The notes below the pieces were generated by a model that saw nothing but the letters and a program-made list of their open reading frames with translations, ran no database searches and was not told the DNA's origin. A DNA stretch of 38,737 nucleotides from HGM13233 sp900762805 (GTDB lineage: Bacteria > Bacillota > Clostridia > Oscillospirales > Ruminococcaceae), in NCBI GenBank assembly GCA_937993755.1, contig CALKMA010000001.1, forward strand, positions 1-38,737, in the 5' to 3' direction. The position numbers and the translations under genes are program-made. Of the stretch, positions 27,373 to 35,575 are shown in pieces (position 1 is the first letter of the stretch; each line of letters opens with the position of its first letter).

Positions 27373-28047
27373 TTACAGGCTTTTGAGGAATTCAGCCATC
27401 AGCTCGGCCAGCTTTTGGTGCCCGGTATCGTTGAAATGCAGCCCGTCGATCGTGTAGGCGCTGCGGTCAGGCTCGCGCCGCGGGTCGATGCCGAGCTTGT
27501 CATAGAGGCTGAGCAGCGGGACGCCGTACTGCCGGCACTTGCTTTCAAGAGCCGCGACATAGTCGGCCAGGGGCCGCCGGCTTTCGGGTGTTTTGCTGGT
27601 ATGCGGCGAAGGGAGATCGTCGTCTGTATCGTAAAAATGGCAGTGTGCGGGGGTGATAAAGGCGAGCTGCGCGGCGGGGTACTGCTCCTTGAGTAGACGG
27701 ATAAGAAAGTCAACAGCGCCCCGGAAGGTGGCCGGCGTGCCGTCGGCCGGGCTGCCGAGGGGCGCATCGCCGTGGAGGTAGTCGTTGACGCCGCCATATA
27801 CAATGATAAGCTCGGCGTCGGGCCGCAGACGGTAGGCGCGGCCGCAGAAGCAGAGATCATGGACCGGCCTGAGGCTGGGGACCGACTGGTGCGCAATGCG
27901 TGTGCCGGCGATGCCGTAATTGGTTGTCTCGGCCAGACCGAGCATACGGTGCAGCCGATTGTCATAGCGGTTGGCAAGGTCGGAAACGCCGGAACCCTCG
28001 GTGATGCTGTCACCTAAATAGACGGCGCGTTTGTTTGTGAGCTCCAC
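27373..28047 (-). CDS. SGNH/GDSL-family hydrolase
   Basis: 224 residues. Block I is GDSIT (12-16, nucleophile Ser14), block II Gly in NYGIAGTR (Asn43 region), block III GGVND, block V DGLHFND with the Asp-x-x-His pair, so the full catalytic set is present. No signal peptide: an intracellular esterase, lipase or carbohydrate acetyl-esterase. Substrate unknown. The start is GTG 28047 with AGGAGG about ten bases upstream. Single gene with its own promoter and terminator. Confidence 0.93.
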   Translation of the reverse strand: MELTNKRAVYLGDSITEGSGVSDLANRYDNRLHRMLGLAETTNYGIAGTRIAHQSVPSLRPVHDLCFCGRAYRLRPDAELIIVYGGVNDYLHGDAPLGSPADGTPATFRGAVDFLIRLLKEQYPAAQLAFITPAHCHFYDTDDDLPSPHTSKTPESRRPLADYVAALESKCRQYGVPLLSLYDKLGIDPRREPDRSAYTIDGLHFNDTGHQKLAELMAEFLKSL

Positions 28048-28082
28048 GGTGGGATGTCCTCCTGTAACGGCTTTTGAATGCT

Positions 28083-28111
28083 ATTATACTCGGCGCGGGG
28101 CCGCTTGGCAA
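28083..28111 (-). promoter_or_regulatory. Promoter of the SGNH hydrolase
   Basis: TTGCCA (28106-28111), 17-bp spacer, perfect TATAAT (28083-28088) on the minus strand, about 35 bases before the GTG start. Confidence 0.75.
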
Positions 28112-28545
28112 GAGTAAAGCTTCCGCTTTCCGATATAATATTGGCGCTTTGCTCCGATTTCTGTGCGGCGGCGCTGTCTGAAACAGCGACGGACAGAAGC
28201 GCAGTGACGGCGCGGTAGGCTTCATCAAGCGGCTTTTGCCGCTGCCATAGAGCAGCGTTGAATACTGTAACATGAACAGTAAGAAGGCCCGCGTTGACCG
28301 TGTCACCGGTTATGCGAAGGGAACTTTGCAAAGGCGCACACCTTTACAGGCTGCGCCGGGGATTGAAGGCGGCAGTCCGGTCGAGCGGCGGCATGTCAGC
28401 CCTGACGCGCCGTTTGTGATCGTCCGGCTGGAAGCTGACCGACCGTGTGAAAAAGAATTCCTTTATGCCGATGGGACCGATCGGCATGACATGTCAAATG
28501 CCTTTGAAACAGAGCTGTGATTTCCGCCCTGTGGAGAAGCCGCAC
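28112..28545. other. Gap with no supported gene
   Basis: A plus-strand frame of 82 codons (28272-28520) has no ribosome site and no recognisable protein, so I leave it out. I see no other structure beyond short inverted repeats such as ACTGT/ACAGT around 28265. Confidence 0.5.
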
Positions 28546-28588
28546 TAAAATAAAACCGCCCCGCTTTGGCTGACCAAAGCGGGGCGGT
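28546..28588 (-). terminator. Terminator of adenine deaminase
   Basis: Perfect 14-bp stem (28555-28568 with 28575-28588, arm ACCGCCCCGCTTTG), loop of six, followed on the minus strand by TTTATTTTAG. Confidence 0.9.
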
Positions 28589-28622
28589 ATATTTATGGCT
28601 TCACGGGCTGCGCTGTCCGCTG

Positions 28623-30317
28623 TCAATTCAAAAAGCGGTTGCCCATCACATCGTACAGCCCATGCGGTGTAATGCGCACGTTGGGGATGACCGGCAGAGC
28701 AAAGAACGAAAGCGCGAAAAACGGATCGATTTGCGGGTTGACGCCGAGGCCGATCGATATCTCATGCATACGGCGCAGCTTTTCGCTGACCTCAGCGTAG
28801 GGCAGCTCGCTCATCAGCCCCATGATGGGCAGCGGCAGCAGGTCGATGATCTCGCCTCCGCTGACGATGACGTAGCCGCCGTGCGCGTCCTTGATGGTGA
28901 CGATGGCGTAGAGGATATCGCGGTCGTTGTCGCCTATGGCGATGATGTTGTGGGAGTCGTGCGAGACGGTGGTGGCGATGGCGGCGTTCTTGATGGAAAA
29001 GCCCTTGACGATGCCTATGCCGCATTTGCCCTCGCCGCTGTAGCGCTCCATGACAACGACCTTGTTGTATTCCTGCGTTGGGGTAAAGATGCCGTTGATA
29101 TGGGGGACCGGCTCATAAAGCAGCTCGTTGGTGATAAGGCCGGGGATCGTGTGGATGATCGGCGCCGTTTCCTTGACGCGCAGGCGGATGCTTTCGGGCG
29201 AGATGGCGCCGAGGTTGACCGTATTCTTGAGCACCGGATTGCAGGGGACGGGCGCAGGGCGTGTCCACTTGATCTTTTTGCCGGCGTGAAAGACATCGAC
29301 CACCCGGAAGCTTTCAAGGTCGCTTACAACGACCAGATCGGCGTCAAAGCCGGGGGCAATGGCGCCCTTGGTTTTAAGATGATAGTGGCGGGCGGTGTTG
29401 AGCGTGGCCATGCGGATGGCCTTGACGGCCGGCAGGCCGAGGGCAACCGCTTTAGCAAGACAGGCGTTGATGTGCCCCTCCCGCATGATATCGTCGATAT
29501 GCTTGTCGTCGGTGCAGAAGGAATATGTGTCGGTCTCATCGCCGTGCTCGATCATGCCCTTGACGATGGCCTCCAGATTGTGGGCGACGCTGCCCTCGCG
29601 GATGTGTATGTGCATACCGCAGCGGCGCTCCAGACGGGCGTATTCGTAGGTATCGCACTCATGATCGCTTGAAATGCCGGCCATAGCGTAGGCGGCGATC
29701 TGTTCGGGCGTCAGCGCCGGGGCGTGGCCGTCGATGATGCCGTCGGCAAACTGGTCGAGCTTGCGGGACATTTCAACGTCGTTATTGATGACCGAGAAGA
29801 AATCCATGACCTCGCCGAGACCGAGAATGCGCGGATTGCTGCGGTACTTGAGCATCTCGTTGCTGTCGAATTTGCAGCCGTTCAGCTCAAACGGCATGGC
29901 CGGCACGCAGGAGGGGAGCATGACATAGACGTTGGCCGGCAGATTTTGCGTTTGGTCCAGAATATAATCAATGCCGGCCGCACCCGAAACGTTTGCACTT
30001 TCGTGTGGATCGACAATGAAGGTAGTCGTGCCGCAGCGCAGAGCGGACATGATGAAGTTGTCAGGTGAAACAAGTGAGGATTCAACGTGCAGATGAGCGT
30101 CGATCAGGCCGGGGATGATATACTGTCCCGAATAGTCAAGCTCGGTCAGGCCGCTGTAGCGGCCGACGCCGGCAATGACGCCGTTTTCAATGGCAATATC
30201 GGCTTCGAGGATTTCGTTGGTAAAGACGTTGACGACCTTGGCATTTTTAAGCACCAGCGACGCGGTGCTCTGCCCAAGGGCAACGGCAGAAAAGATTTTG
30301 CGCTGCACACTGTTCAT
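28623..30317 (-). CDS. ade: Adenine deaminase
   Basis: Converts adenine to hypoxanthine and ammonia in purine salvage. 564 residues of the AdeC branch of the amidohydrolase superfamily: GLIDAHLHVESS (metal histidines 75 and 77), FIVDPHESANV, DGHAP, SDHECD, CTDDKHIDD, the IAPGFDADLVVV turn, and the C-terminal blocks TTVSHDSHNIIAIG and LPLPIMGLMS. Full length with all expected ligands. Start at ATG 30317, which follows GAGGTGG at proper distance; an earlier in-frame ATG lies beyond the promoter. Monocistronic. No purine riboswitch fits in the ~30-nt leader. Confidence 0.96.
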   Translation of the reverse strand: MNSVQRKIFSAVALGQSTASLVLKNAKVVNVFTNEILEADIAIENGVIAGVGRYSGLTELDYSGQYIIPGLIDAHLHVESSLVSPDNFIMSALRCGTTTFIVDPHESANVSGAAGIDYILDQTQNLPANVYVMLPSCVPAMPFELNGCKFDSNEMLKYRSNPRILGLGEVMDFFSVINNDVEMSRKLDQFADGIIDGHAPALTPEQIAAYAMAGISSDHECDTYEYARLERRCGMHIHIREGSVAHNLEAIVKGMIEHGDETDTYSFCTDDKHIDDIMREGHINACLAKAVALGLPAVKAIRMATLNTARHYHLKTKGAIAPGFDADLVVVSDLESFRVVDVFHAGKKIKWTRPAPVPCNPVLKNTVNLGAISPESIRLRVKETAPIIHTIPGLITNELLYEPVPHINGIFTPTQEYNKVVVMERYSGEGKCGIGIVKGFSIKNAAIATTVSHDSHNIIAIGDNDRDILYAIVTIKDAHGGYVIVSGGEIIDLLPLPIMGLMSELPYAEVSEKLRRMHEISIGLGVNPQIDPFFALSFFALPVIPNVRITPHGLYDVMGNRFLN

Positions 30318-30350
30318 GGTTCCACCTCTGAAAAAAGAATATTTCATTTT

Positions 30351-30379
30351 AGTATACATGGTCTGCTGCGGTTTTGCAA
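30351..30379 (-). promoter_or_regulatory. Promoter of adenine deaminase
   Basis: TTGCAA (30374-30379), 17-bp spacer, TATACT (30351-30356) preceded by TG (extended -10) on the minus strand. Confidence 0.75.
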
Positions 30380-30781
30380 ATGAATTTTATGCTTTTTTGA
30401 AGCTTTTTGCAAAAAACAGGCGGAGTGGGGTGGCGACGCAAATACAGTCCTCTGAAGCAAGGGGTTTAAGGAGCAAGTGTCCGCGGCTGCTTATCGCCGC
30501 GGAGCAGCAGCGTAATAAACCGGCATATGCAGCTTGGAAATAAAAACAGAATGACACACAGAGCCGATGACCAAAGAGATCATCGGTTCTGTGCGCATTG
30601 GAATAATAAATGTACACTTCGGACATCCGATGCGGAAATCGGCAAGGCGCCTTTTCTTTTCCATGAGACGTTTGCCCTTGTCCGGCAGCCATATTTGCTG
30701 CGGCGGGAGAGCCTGTTCGGGAGAGGACTGGCGGGCGCTGAAAGCCTTAGTAAGCGTCAGCAAGCGCGTTGAAGGACTTGC
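30380..30781. other. Gap with a 14-bp hairpin, no supported gene
   Basis: 30557-30570 pairs with 30580-30593 over 14 positions (one G-U if read as RNA, arm CACAGAGCCGATGA) around a nine-base loop. There is no T tract directly after it on either strand, so it is a poor terminator. A smaller CCGCGG inverted repeat lies near 30480-30503. Frames here look random. Confidence 0.5.
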
Positions 30782-30824
30782 TGAGAAAGAACACGGTGCA
30801 GCCCTCTACGGGGCTGCACCGTGT
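30782..30824 (-). terminator. Terminator of the DUF1836 gene
   Basis: Perfect 14-bp stem (30791-30804 with 30811-30824, arm ACACGGTGCAGCCC), loop of six, followed on the minus strand by TTCTTTCTC. Confidence 0.78.
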
Positions 30825-30934
30825 ACTATACAGGGCCTGTCAGGGCGGCGCAAGGCCGGAACCGGCCGGACAGGCAGCAAAAGGCTTGAACGGCGGCCGC
30901 CTGGATCTCGGCGCGGCAGCGGCATTTCTGCGGT

Positions 30935-31582
30935 TTATTCGTTGCCTTCGGGCTGCTCTGCCGTGGTCCGGGCGGCGGCAGAGGAGGGCGGACTGCCAGT
31001 CTGCGGCCCTGAAACACCCCGCAAAAGCAGCAGCTTTTCTGCCAGAAGCCCTGAAAAGCCGCTGACAATGGCCGAAACCGTGATAAGGTCCTTTGTGTCA
31101 GTGACCGAAATGCCGACCCGCAGCTCCTCATGATCGAGCAGCGGCGCCGCTATGACGCGCACCTGCTCGGTGAAATACTCAGCCGCGGCGGCGTGCTGCA
31201 CGGTGTAGGCGGTGTAGGTCGCACGCACCTGCTCTTCGGTCAGGCCGAGCGGCATCATATTCTGCATGGTGGCGATGCTCAGGCACTGCTTGAGCGTGCA
31301 GATCATGATAAGATAGGCGATGTGTACGCGGTAATACTTCTTTTTGACGGGCTCCGGCATAAACTTGTTGCGGACGTAATTGTTGATGGCAGCCGCCGTA
31401 ATGAAGCGCTCCTCTTTGAGCTCAGGCGGGAGATAGTCAAGGTAGCCTGTCAGCAGTGCCATGACCTGCTCCATATAGAGGCCGAAATCGGGGATGGCTT
31501 CCCAGGCCGGCAGCCGGTATTCGCGCAGATATTTTTCCCAACGCCGCAGCTTTTCTGCGATATAGGTATTATCATATTCCAT
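30935..31582 (-). CDS. DUF1836 family protein
   Basis: 215 residues. The block PAWEAIPDFGLYMEQVMALL, then FITAAAINNYVRNKFMPEP, marks DUF1836, a Firmicute family with a helix-turn-helix-like, MerR-resembling N-terminal half and unknown role. The middle is all helical (KKKYYRVHIAYLIMICTLKQ). The last ~35 residues are low complexity (Ser/Thr/Pro/Ala). A putative regulator; since it is divergent from degV, whose promoter has a strong operator, it is a candidate for the factor that binds there, by location only. Confidence 0.87.
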   Translation of the reverse strand: MEYDNTYIAEKLRRWEKYLREYRLPAWEAIPDFGLYMEQVMALLTGYLDYLPPELKEERFITAAAINNYVRNKFMPEPVKKKYYRVHIAYLIMICTLKQCLSIATMQNMMPLGLTEEQVRATYTAYTVQHAAAAEYFTEQVRVIAAPLLDHEELRVGISVTDTKDLITVSAIVSGFSGLLAEKLLLLRGVSGPQTGSPPSSAAARTTAEQPEGNE

Positions 31583-31624
31583 GTTAGAGCTCCTCTGTCT
31601 CTGCTGTTATCTGTCTCCTATTTC

Positions 31625-31653
31625 ATTATACCCGTATCTCGTACATTTGACAA
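31625..31653 (-). promoter_or_regulatory. Promoter of the DUF1836 gene
   Basis: TTGTCA (31648-31653), 17-bp spacer, perfect TATAAT (31625-31630) on the minus strand. About 23 bases separate its -35 from the degV -35. Confidence 0.8.
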
Positions 31654-31675
31654 GACCAAATTTATAAAATATCTA

Positions 31676-31704
31676 TTGACATAATGCTAAAGGCGTGTTA
31701 ATCT
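31676..31704 (+). promoter_or_regulatory. Promoter of degV
   Basis: Perfect TTGACA (31676-31681), 17-bp spacer, TAATCT (31699-31704). The weak -10 lies inside the operator. Confidence 0.75.
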
Positions 31705-31724
31705 AATGCTGCACATTAGATTAA
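31698..31724 (+). promoter_or_regulatory. 27-bp inverted-repeat operator over the degV -10 and start site
   Basis: Perfect 11-bp arms, TTAATCTAATG (31698-31708) and CATTAGATTAA (31714-31724), around CTGCA. The left arm covers the -10; the right arm runs up to the ribosome site. With transcription expected to begin near 31711, only half could be in RNA, so this is a DNA site for a dimeric repressor rather than an RNA hairpin. Confidence 0.8.
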
Positions 31725-31734
31725 GGAGATCCCC

Positions 31735-32613
31735 ATGGCATTTTCAATCGTAACCGATTCTTCTTCAAACCTTCCTACGCCGTATTTGCGCGAGCACGGC
31801 GTTGAAGTGATCTGCCTGTCCTATATCATAGATGGCAAGCCGAACACCTGCCCCGATACCGAAGCGTTCGACGGCACGGCCTACTATGCCGCGATACAGT
31901 CAGGGCAGAGGGTCACCACCTCGCAGATCCCGCCGCAGCTTTACCTTGACTGCTTTGAAAAGCTGCTGCAACAGGGAAACGACCTGCTGTATGTCGGTAT
32001 GTCGTCAGGCATCAGCGGCTCCTACGCCTCGGCCGAGACGGCGGCGGCCGAGCTGCGTGAGAAATACCCGGAGCGCACGCTGCGGCTGGTCGATACGCTG
32101 GCCGCTTCGCTGGGCGAGGGGATCGCCGTCCGCCGCGCCGTGGAATGCCGTGCGGCAGGCCGCACGATAGATGAAACGGCTGAGCTGCTGATGGCCCGGC
32201 GGCAGTCGCTCTATCAGGTCGTCATGATCGGCGACCTGATGTATCTGCGCCGCAGCGGCCGTGTTTCCATGACCAAGGCCCTTCTGGGCACGGTGCTGGG
32301 GATGCGCCCCATCCTGAAGGGCAATGCCGAAGGGCAGCTCATTGTTTGCGGAAAGGTGCGCGGCCACCGCGCCGCATTGCTGTCGCTGGCCGAAAAATAC
32401 CGGACTCTTGTGCGGGAGGCGGGCGAGCAGCTTGTCGGCATCGCCTACACCTCCAGCCCGGAGGACGCGCAGACACTGGCCGAGATGATACGCAGCATTG
32501 CGCCGCCCAAGGAGCTGTGCATCGTGCGCTACGAACCGGTCACCGGCTCCCATGTCGGCCCCGATACCGTGGCGCTGTTCTTTGAGGGCGATGACGGTGT
32601 GCGGGAGCTTTAA
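31735..32613 (+). CDS. DegV family fatty-acid-binding protein (copy 1)
   Basis: 292 residues with the DegV hallmarks: N-terminal FSIVTDSSSNLP, TTSQIPPQ, LYVGMSSGISGSYASA (fatty-acid carboxylate loop) and the MIGDLMYLRRSGRVS block, ending with SHVGPDTVALFF. DegV/FakB proteins bind a fatty acid and, with FakA kinase, feed it to phospholipid synthesis; no fakA is visible here. AAGGAG lies five bases before the ATG. A strong promoter with an overlapping operator suggests tight repression. The second copy follows 41 bases later. Confidence 0.94.
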   Translation: MAFSIVTDSSSNLPTPYLREHGVEVICLSYIIDGKPNTCPDTEAFDGTAYYAAIQSGQRVTTSQIPPQLYLDCFEKLLQQGNDLLYVGMSSGISGSYASAETAAAELREKYPERTLRLVDTLAASLGEGIAVRRAVECRAAGRTIDETAELLMARRQSLYQVVMIGDLMYLRRSGRVSMTKALLGTVLGMRPILKGNAEGQLIVCGKVRGHRAALLSLAEKYRTLVREAGEQLVGIAYTSSPEDAQTLAEMIRSIAPPKELCIVRYEPVTGSHVGPDTVALFFEGDDGVREL

Positions 32614-32654
32614 GCCGCTGCCGATCAAGCATATATGAATTGAGGGAGACTTCC

Positions 32655-33524
32655 ATGAAACAGTCTTATAAGATACTGACCGATACGGGGTGCGACATCG
32701 CGCCCGAAAAGCTGGCTGAGTGGGGCGTGGGATGCATTGACTTGACCTTTCATGCCGACGGTTCAACGCACGAATATACGCAGGCCGAGATGCCCACCGA
32801 TGAATTTTACCGGAAGATGCGCGGTGGCACCGTGTTTCGCACTTCAGCCGCCAATATGGAGGATTTTCACCTCGGTTTTGAGCCGCTGCTTCAGCAGGGG
32901 CAGGATATCCTGTATCTCGGCTTTTCCTCCGGGCTGAGCAGCACGGTGACCACCGGCGCGGCGGTGGCGAAGGAGCTGCAGGAGAAGTACCCCGGCCGCC
33001 GTATCGAGGTGATCGACACGCTTTGTGCCTCGGCGGGCGAGGGGCTGTTTGTTTTTCTGGCAGTGCGCCGGCGCGCCGAGGGAGCAGAGCTGACGGAGGC
33101 AGCGCAGTACCTGCGCGGGAAGGTCCCGCATCTCTGCCACTGGTTTACCGTTGACGACCTTGTTTATCTCAGACGCGGCGGGCGCGTCAAGGCGGCGGCG
33201 GCCGTGCTGGGCGGTATGCTCGATATCAAGCCGGTGCTGCATGTTGACGATGAGGGCCATCTGATCCCGGTGTCCAAGATACGCGGCCGCAAAAAGTCGA
33301 TCAGCCAGCTGGCTGACTGCTACAGCGAGCTGGCGCTCGACCCGGATTACGGCCTTTACTTTATTTCACACGGAGACTGCCTGGCCGATGCCAAGCTGCT
33401 GGAGCATGAGCTGCATCGGCGCCACAGCTGCCGCGCCGCGTTGATCACGGATATCGGTCCGGTCATCGGCGCTCACTCCGGCCCCGGAACGCTTGCTCTG
33501 TTTTTCTTAGGCGTGCATCGGTGA
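32655..33524 (+). CDS. DegV family fatty-acid-binding protein (copy 2)
   Basis: 289 residues from ATG 32655, with GAGGGAG upstream. Same fold blocks as copy 1: YKILTDTGCDIAPE, FRTSAANMEDF, LYLGFSSGLSSTVT, VDDLVYLRRGGRVK and AHSGPGTLALFF. The two proteins align end to end but differ throughout, so they are old paralogs, perhaps with different fatty-acid preferences. Probably co-transcribed with copy 1, as no promoter separates them. No clear terminator follows. Confidence 0.94.
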   Translation: MKQSYKILTDTGCDIAPEKLAEWGVGCIDLTFHADGSTHEYTQAEMPTDEFYRKMRGGTVFRTSAANMEDFHLGFEPLLQQGQDILYLGFSSGLSSTVTTGAAVAKELQEKYPGRRIEVIDTLCASAGEGLFVFLAVRRRAEGAELTEAAQYLRGKVPHLCHWFTVDDLVYLRRGGRVKAAAAVLGGMLDIKPVLHVDDEGHLIPVSKIRGRKKSISQLADCYSELALDPDYGLYFISHGDCLADAKLLEHELHRRHSCRAALITDIGPVIGAHSGPGTLALFFLGVHR

Positions 33525-33677
33525 TATGGGCAGGGGCGCGAAGGCGGCGGCCTCGCGGGTGCGGTGTGCCGTCTCTTTGCCGTCCTGATCCTGACCGGCC
33601 GGCTGCCGTGAATGAAAAGCGGCGATGTGTTCCGTTGGCCGAGCGCCGTTCGGCCTGTCTCAAGCAGATTTCCGAGC

Positions 33678-33706
33678 TTGACAACCACCCGCCGCTGTGC
33701 TACACT
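33678..33706 (+). promoter_or_regulatory. Promoter of bioY
   Basis: Perfect TTGACA (33678-33683), 17-bp spacer, TACACT (33701-33706). No BirA-type inverted repeat recognised near it. Confidence 0.72.
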
Positions 33707-33792
33707 TCAAAAGCTGCCGGAAGAGGGCAAAGCCCGCTGTCAGACGCTGCAGAAAAAAGCGGCGCATCCGGCAGGCGAACGAGGTTTTTCTT

Positions 33793-34359
33793 ATGAAATA
33801 TAAAGTGGTCGATCTTGTCTATATCGCGCTTGGGGCTGTTATCATCGCCGTGTGCTCGTGGATCAGTATCCCGACGCTTGTGCCCTTTACGCTTCAGACC
33901 TTTGCCGTGTTCTGCGTGCTTGAGCTGCTGGGAGGCCGGCGCGGGACAGCAGCAATCGCTATTTATATTCTTTTGGGTGCCATCGGCGTTCCGGTGTTTT
34001 CCAATTTCTCCGGCGGTCTGAGCAGTCTGCTGGGTATGACAGGCGGCTATATCATCGGGTTTCTGCTGATAGGCGGGCTCTATTGGCTGGCCGGGGCGCT
34101 TCTGCCCGGTCGGCTGTCAGTACGCATTGGCGCACTGACACTGGGGCTGGCACTCTGCTATGCCTTTGGCACGGCGTGGTTCATGCTTGTCTATGCCGGC
34201 CAATTCGGACCTATCGGTTTTGGGGCGGCGCTTATGAAATGCGTAGTTCCTTTTATTATTCCGGATGCTGTTAAAATGGCGCTGGCCATGCTGCTGGCCG
34301 CCCGGCTCAAAAAGGCGCTCGCTCGCCAGCAGTCGGGAAGGACGGCGGCGCAGGGTTGA
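33793..34359 (+). CDS. bioY: BioY biotin transporter (ECF S component)
   Basis: 188 residues from ATG 33793 with GAGG upstream. Six hydrophobic helices; the BioY signature is visible as ISIPTLVPFTLQTFAVF, then LLGAIGVPVFSNFSGGLSSLLGMTGGYIIGF. It captures biotin and pairs with a shared ECF energising module (EcfA/A'/T), not found in this window. Single gene with its own promoter and terminator. No biotin synthesis genes nearby, in line with uptake of external biotin. Confidence 0.93.
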   Translation: MKYKVVDLVYIALGAVIIAVCSWISIPTLVPFTLQTFAVFCVLELLGGRRGTAAIAIYILLGAIGVPVFSNFSGGLSSLLGMTGGYIIGFLLIGGLYWLAGALLPGRLSVRIGALTLGLALCYAFGTAWFMLVYAGQFGPIGFGAALMKCVVPFIIPDAVKMALAMLLAARLKKALARQQSGRTAAQG

Positions 34360-34429
34360 GCGGCTGCGGTCGAAATCGGCCGCTTGAAGCAGCAAAACGG
34401 GCGCATTCGTCAGTATCATTTTTCGGATA

Positions 34430-34459
34430 AATCCCCTCCGGCCGGAGGGGATTTTGTTG
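34430..34459 (+). terminator. Terminator of bioY
   Basis: AATCCCCTCC arm with its perfect complement around GGCC (34430-34453), then TTGTTGT. Confidence 0.82.
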
Positions 34460-34710
34460 TGCTGATTTTTGAAAGGAAAATTCCCGAATCCCTTTGTGTA
34501 AAAGGGGATACTATCTGTAAAGTGAAACAGCATTACACAAGAGAAATCTCACTCGCTCTGCTCATAGTATTAAATAAATCAAGTAGACGACTGCCGGCGG
34601 GAGGAAGGACAGCTGCTCTTTTGCCGCTCGGCGGAACGGGGAGAGCTGAGAAATGAGCAAAGGATGCCTGCGGCTGATTGCCGCGCGCAGGGATTATAAA
34701 AAGGATATTT
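34460..34710. other. AT-rich gap with interleaved inverted repeats, no gene
   Basis: TTGTGTAA (34494-34501) is complementary to 34533-34540, and ATACTAT (34508-34514) to 34564-34570. The two pairs cross each other as in a pseudoknot. No ORF with a ribosome site and no clear promoter. Short repeats like these can arise by chance. Confidence 0.35.
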
Positions 34711-34749
34711 CAAACGAGAAAAGCGGCCGCGCAGCAAAGCCGCGCGGCC
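34711..34749 (-). terminator. Terminator of the SIS-domain gene
   Basis: GGCCGCGC (34725-34732) pairs with 34742-34749; on the minus strand GCTTTTCTCGTTTG follows. Confidence 0.7.
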
Positions 34750-34825
34750 CAAAGCAGGTATCCTGGGTATCACAAAATGCTCCACCCAACTTGTAAACGC
34801 CCCGGCAGTTCGCGTGCAAAGGCGA

Positions 34826-35575
34826 TTACAGATTACGGATGCGGTAGAAATACTTATCAACCATTTTGTTGTTGTGGGAGGCGTATTCCTCGTCCATAAA
34901 AGCAAGATGGCCGTTGTAATATACGTCGGCCTCAAGGCCACGCTCGGCAAGGAGCTCGACCATTTCAGTCAGGATCATATTCTGCAGATAAACCATGGCC
35001 GCCGTGCTGCTGCTGCCGATCTTCATGGGGACACCCTCGATTTCGGTAACGGCGTCGCCGATGGGCGTGCAGTTGTCAAGCACGATGTCGGCGATGTCCT
35101 TGAGCTTGACGCCGTCGCGGTGCTTGGTCTTGAGCCAGCTGCCGTATTCAACGGCGGTGATGGCGATGACGGGGATGCCCTTTTCCTTGGCGCGGAGAGC
35201 GGCATCGACCGGAGCAATATTGTTGCCGGAATTGGACACGACGATCAGGCAGTCGTTGGGGGTTATGCGGTGGTAGTCAACAATATGCTTGCCGAGCTCA
35301 TAGGTGTTTTCAAGGTCATAGCTCTTAGTGATTTCAAAGGTGCCGATGAGGCTTGGCTCGGTCAGCGCCACGTAATTGCAGGGCGTGGCAGCACGCCAGA
35401 AGCAGTCCTCTATTACAATATGGGAATGCCCGGTACCAAAGCCGTAAATCAGGCCGCCCCGTTCGGTGACGTCGGCCAGCAGCGCGGCAGCCTTCATGAT
35501 ATTCTCGCCCTGCGTGTCGCGGATCTTTTCAAGGACGGCTGTTTCACCGGCCCAGTACTTTTCCCAAGCTTTCAT
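34826..35575 (-). CDS. SIS-domain sugar-phosphate-binding protein (UPF0309-like)
   Basis: 249 residues from ATG 35575, preceded by AAAGGGAA. The frame is open ~70 codons upstream, but the promoter lies there. The SIS (sugar isomerase) fold shows in LIYGFGTGHSHIVIEDCFWR and CLIVVSNSGNN with the phosphate-binding Ser/Gly loop, then GIPVIAITAVEYG. It is related to MurQ/GmhA-type and UPF0309 proteins that isomerise or bind amino-sugar phosphates. The exact substrate is unclear. Single gene. Confidence 0.88.
   Translation of the reverse strand: MKAWEKYWAGETAVLEKIRDTQGENIMKAAALLADVTERGGLIYGFGTGHSHIVIEDCFWRAATPCNYVALTEPSLIGTFEITKSYDLENTYELGKHIVDYHRITPNDCLIVVSNSGNNIAPVDAALRAKEKGIPVIAITAVEYGSWLKTKHRDGVKLKDIADIVLDNCTPIGDAVTEIEGVPMKIGSSSTAAMVYLQNMILTEMVELLAERGLEADVYYNGHLAFMDEEYASHNNKMVDKYFYRIRNL

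Noticed and set aside
26917..27696. 259-codon plus-strand frame through the 27-kb gap
   Set aside because: Runs through two terminators and antisense into the SGNH hydrolase; no ribosome site or domain.
28272..28520. 82-codon plus-strand frame upstream of the ade terminator
   Set aside because: No ribosome site or promoter, composition unlike neighbours, no recognisable sequence.
30491..30763. 90-codon minus-strand frame between ade and the DUF1836 gene
   Set aside because: No ribosome site, includes the 30557-30593 hairpin, no family resemblance.
34494..34570. Interleaved inverted repeats suggesting a pseudoknotted RNA
   Set aside because: Arms of 7-8 bases in an AT-rich stretch are expected by chance at this scale; no promoter or terminator frames it.
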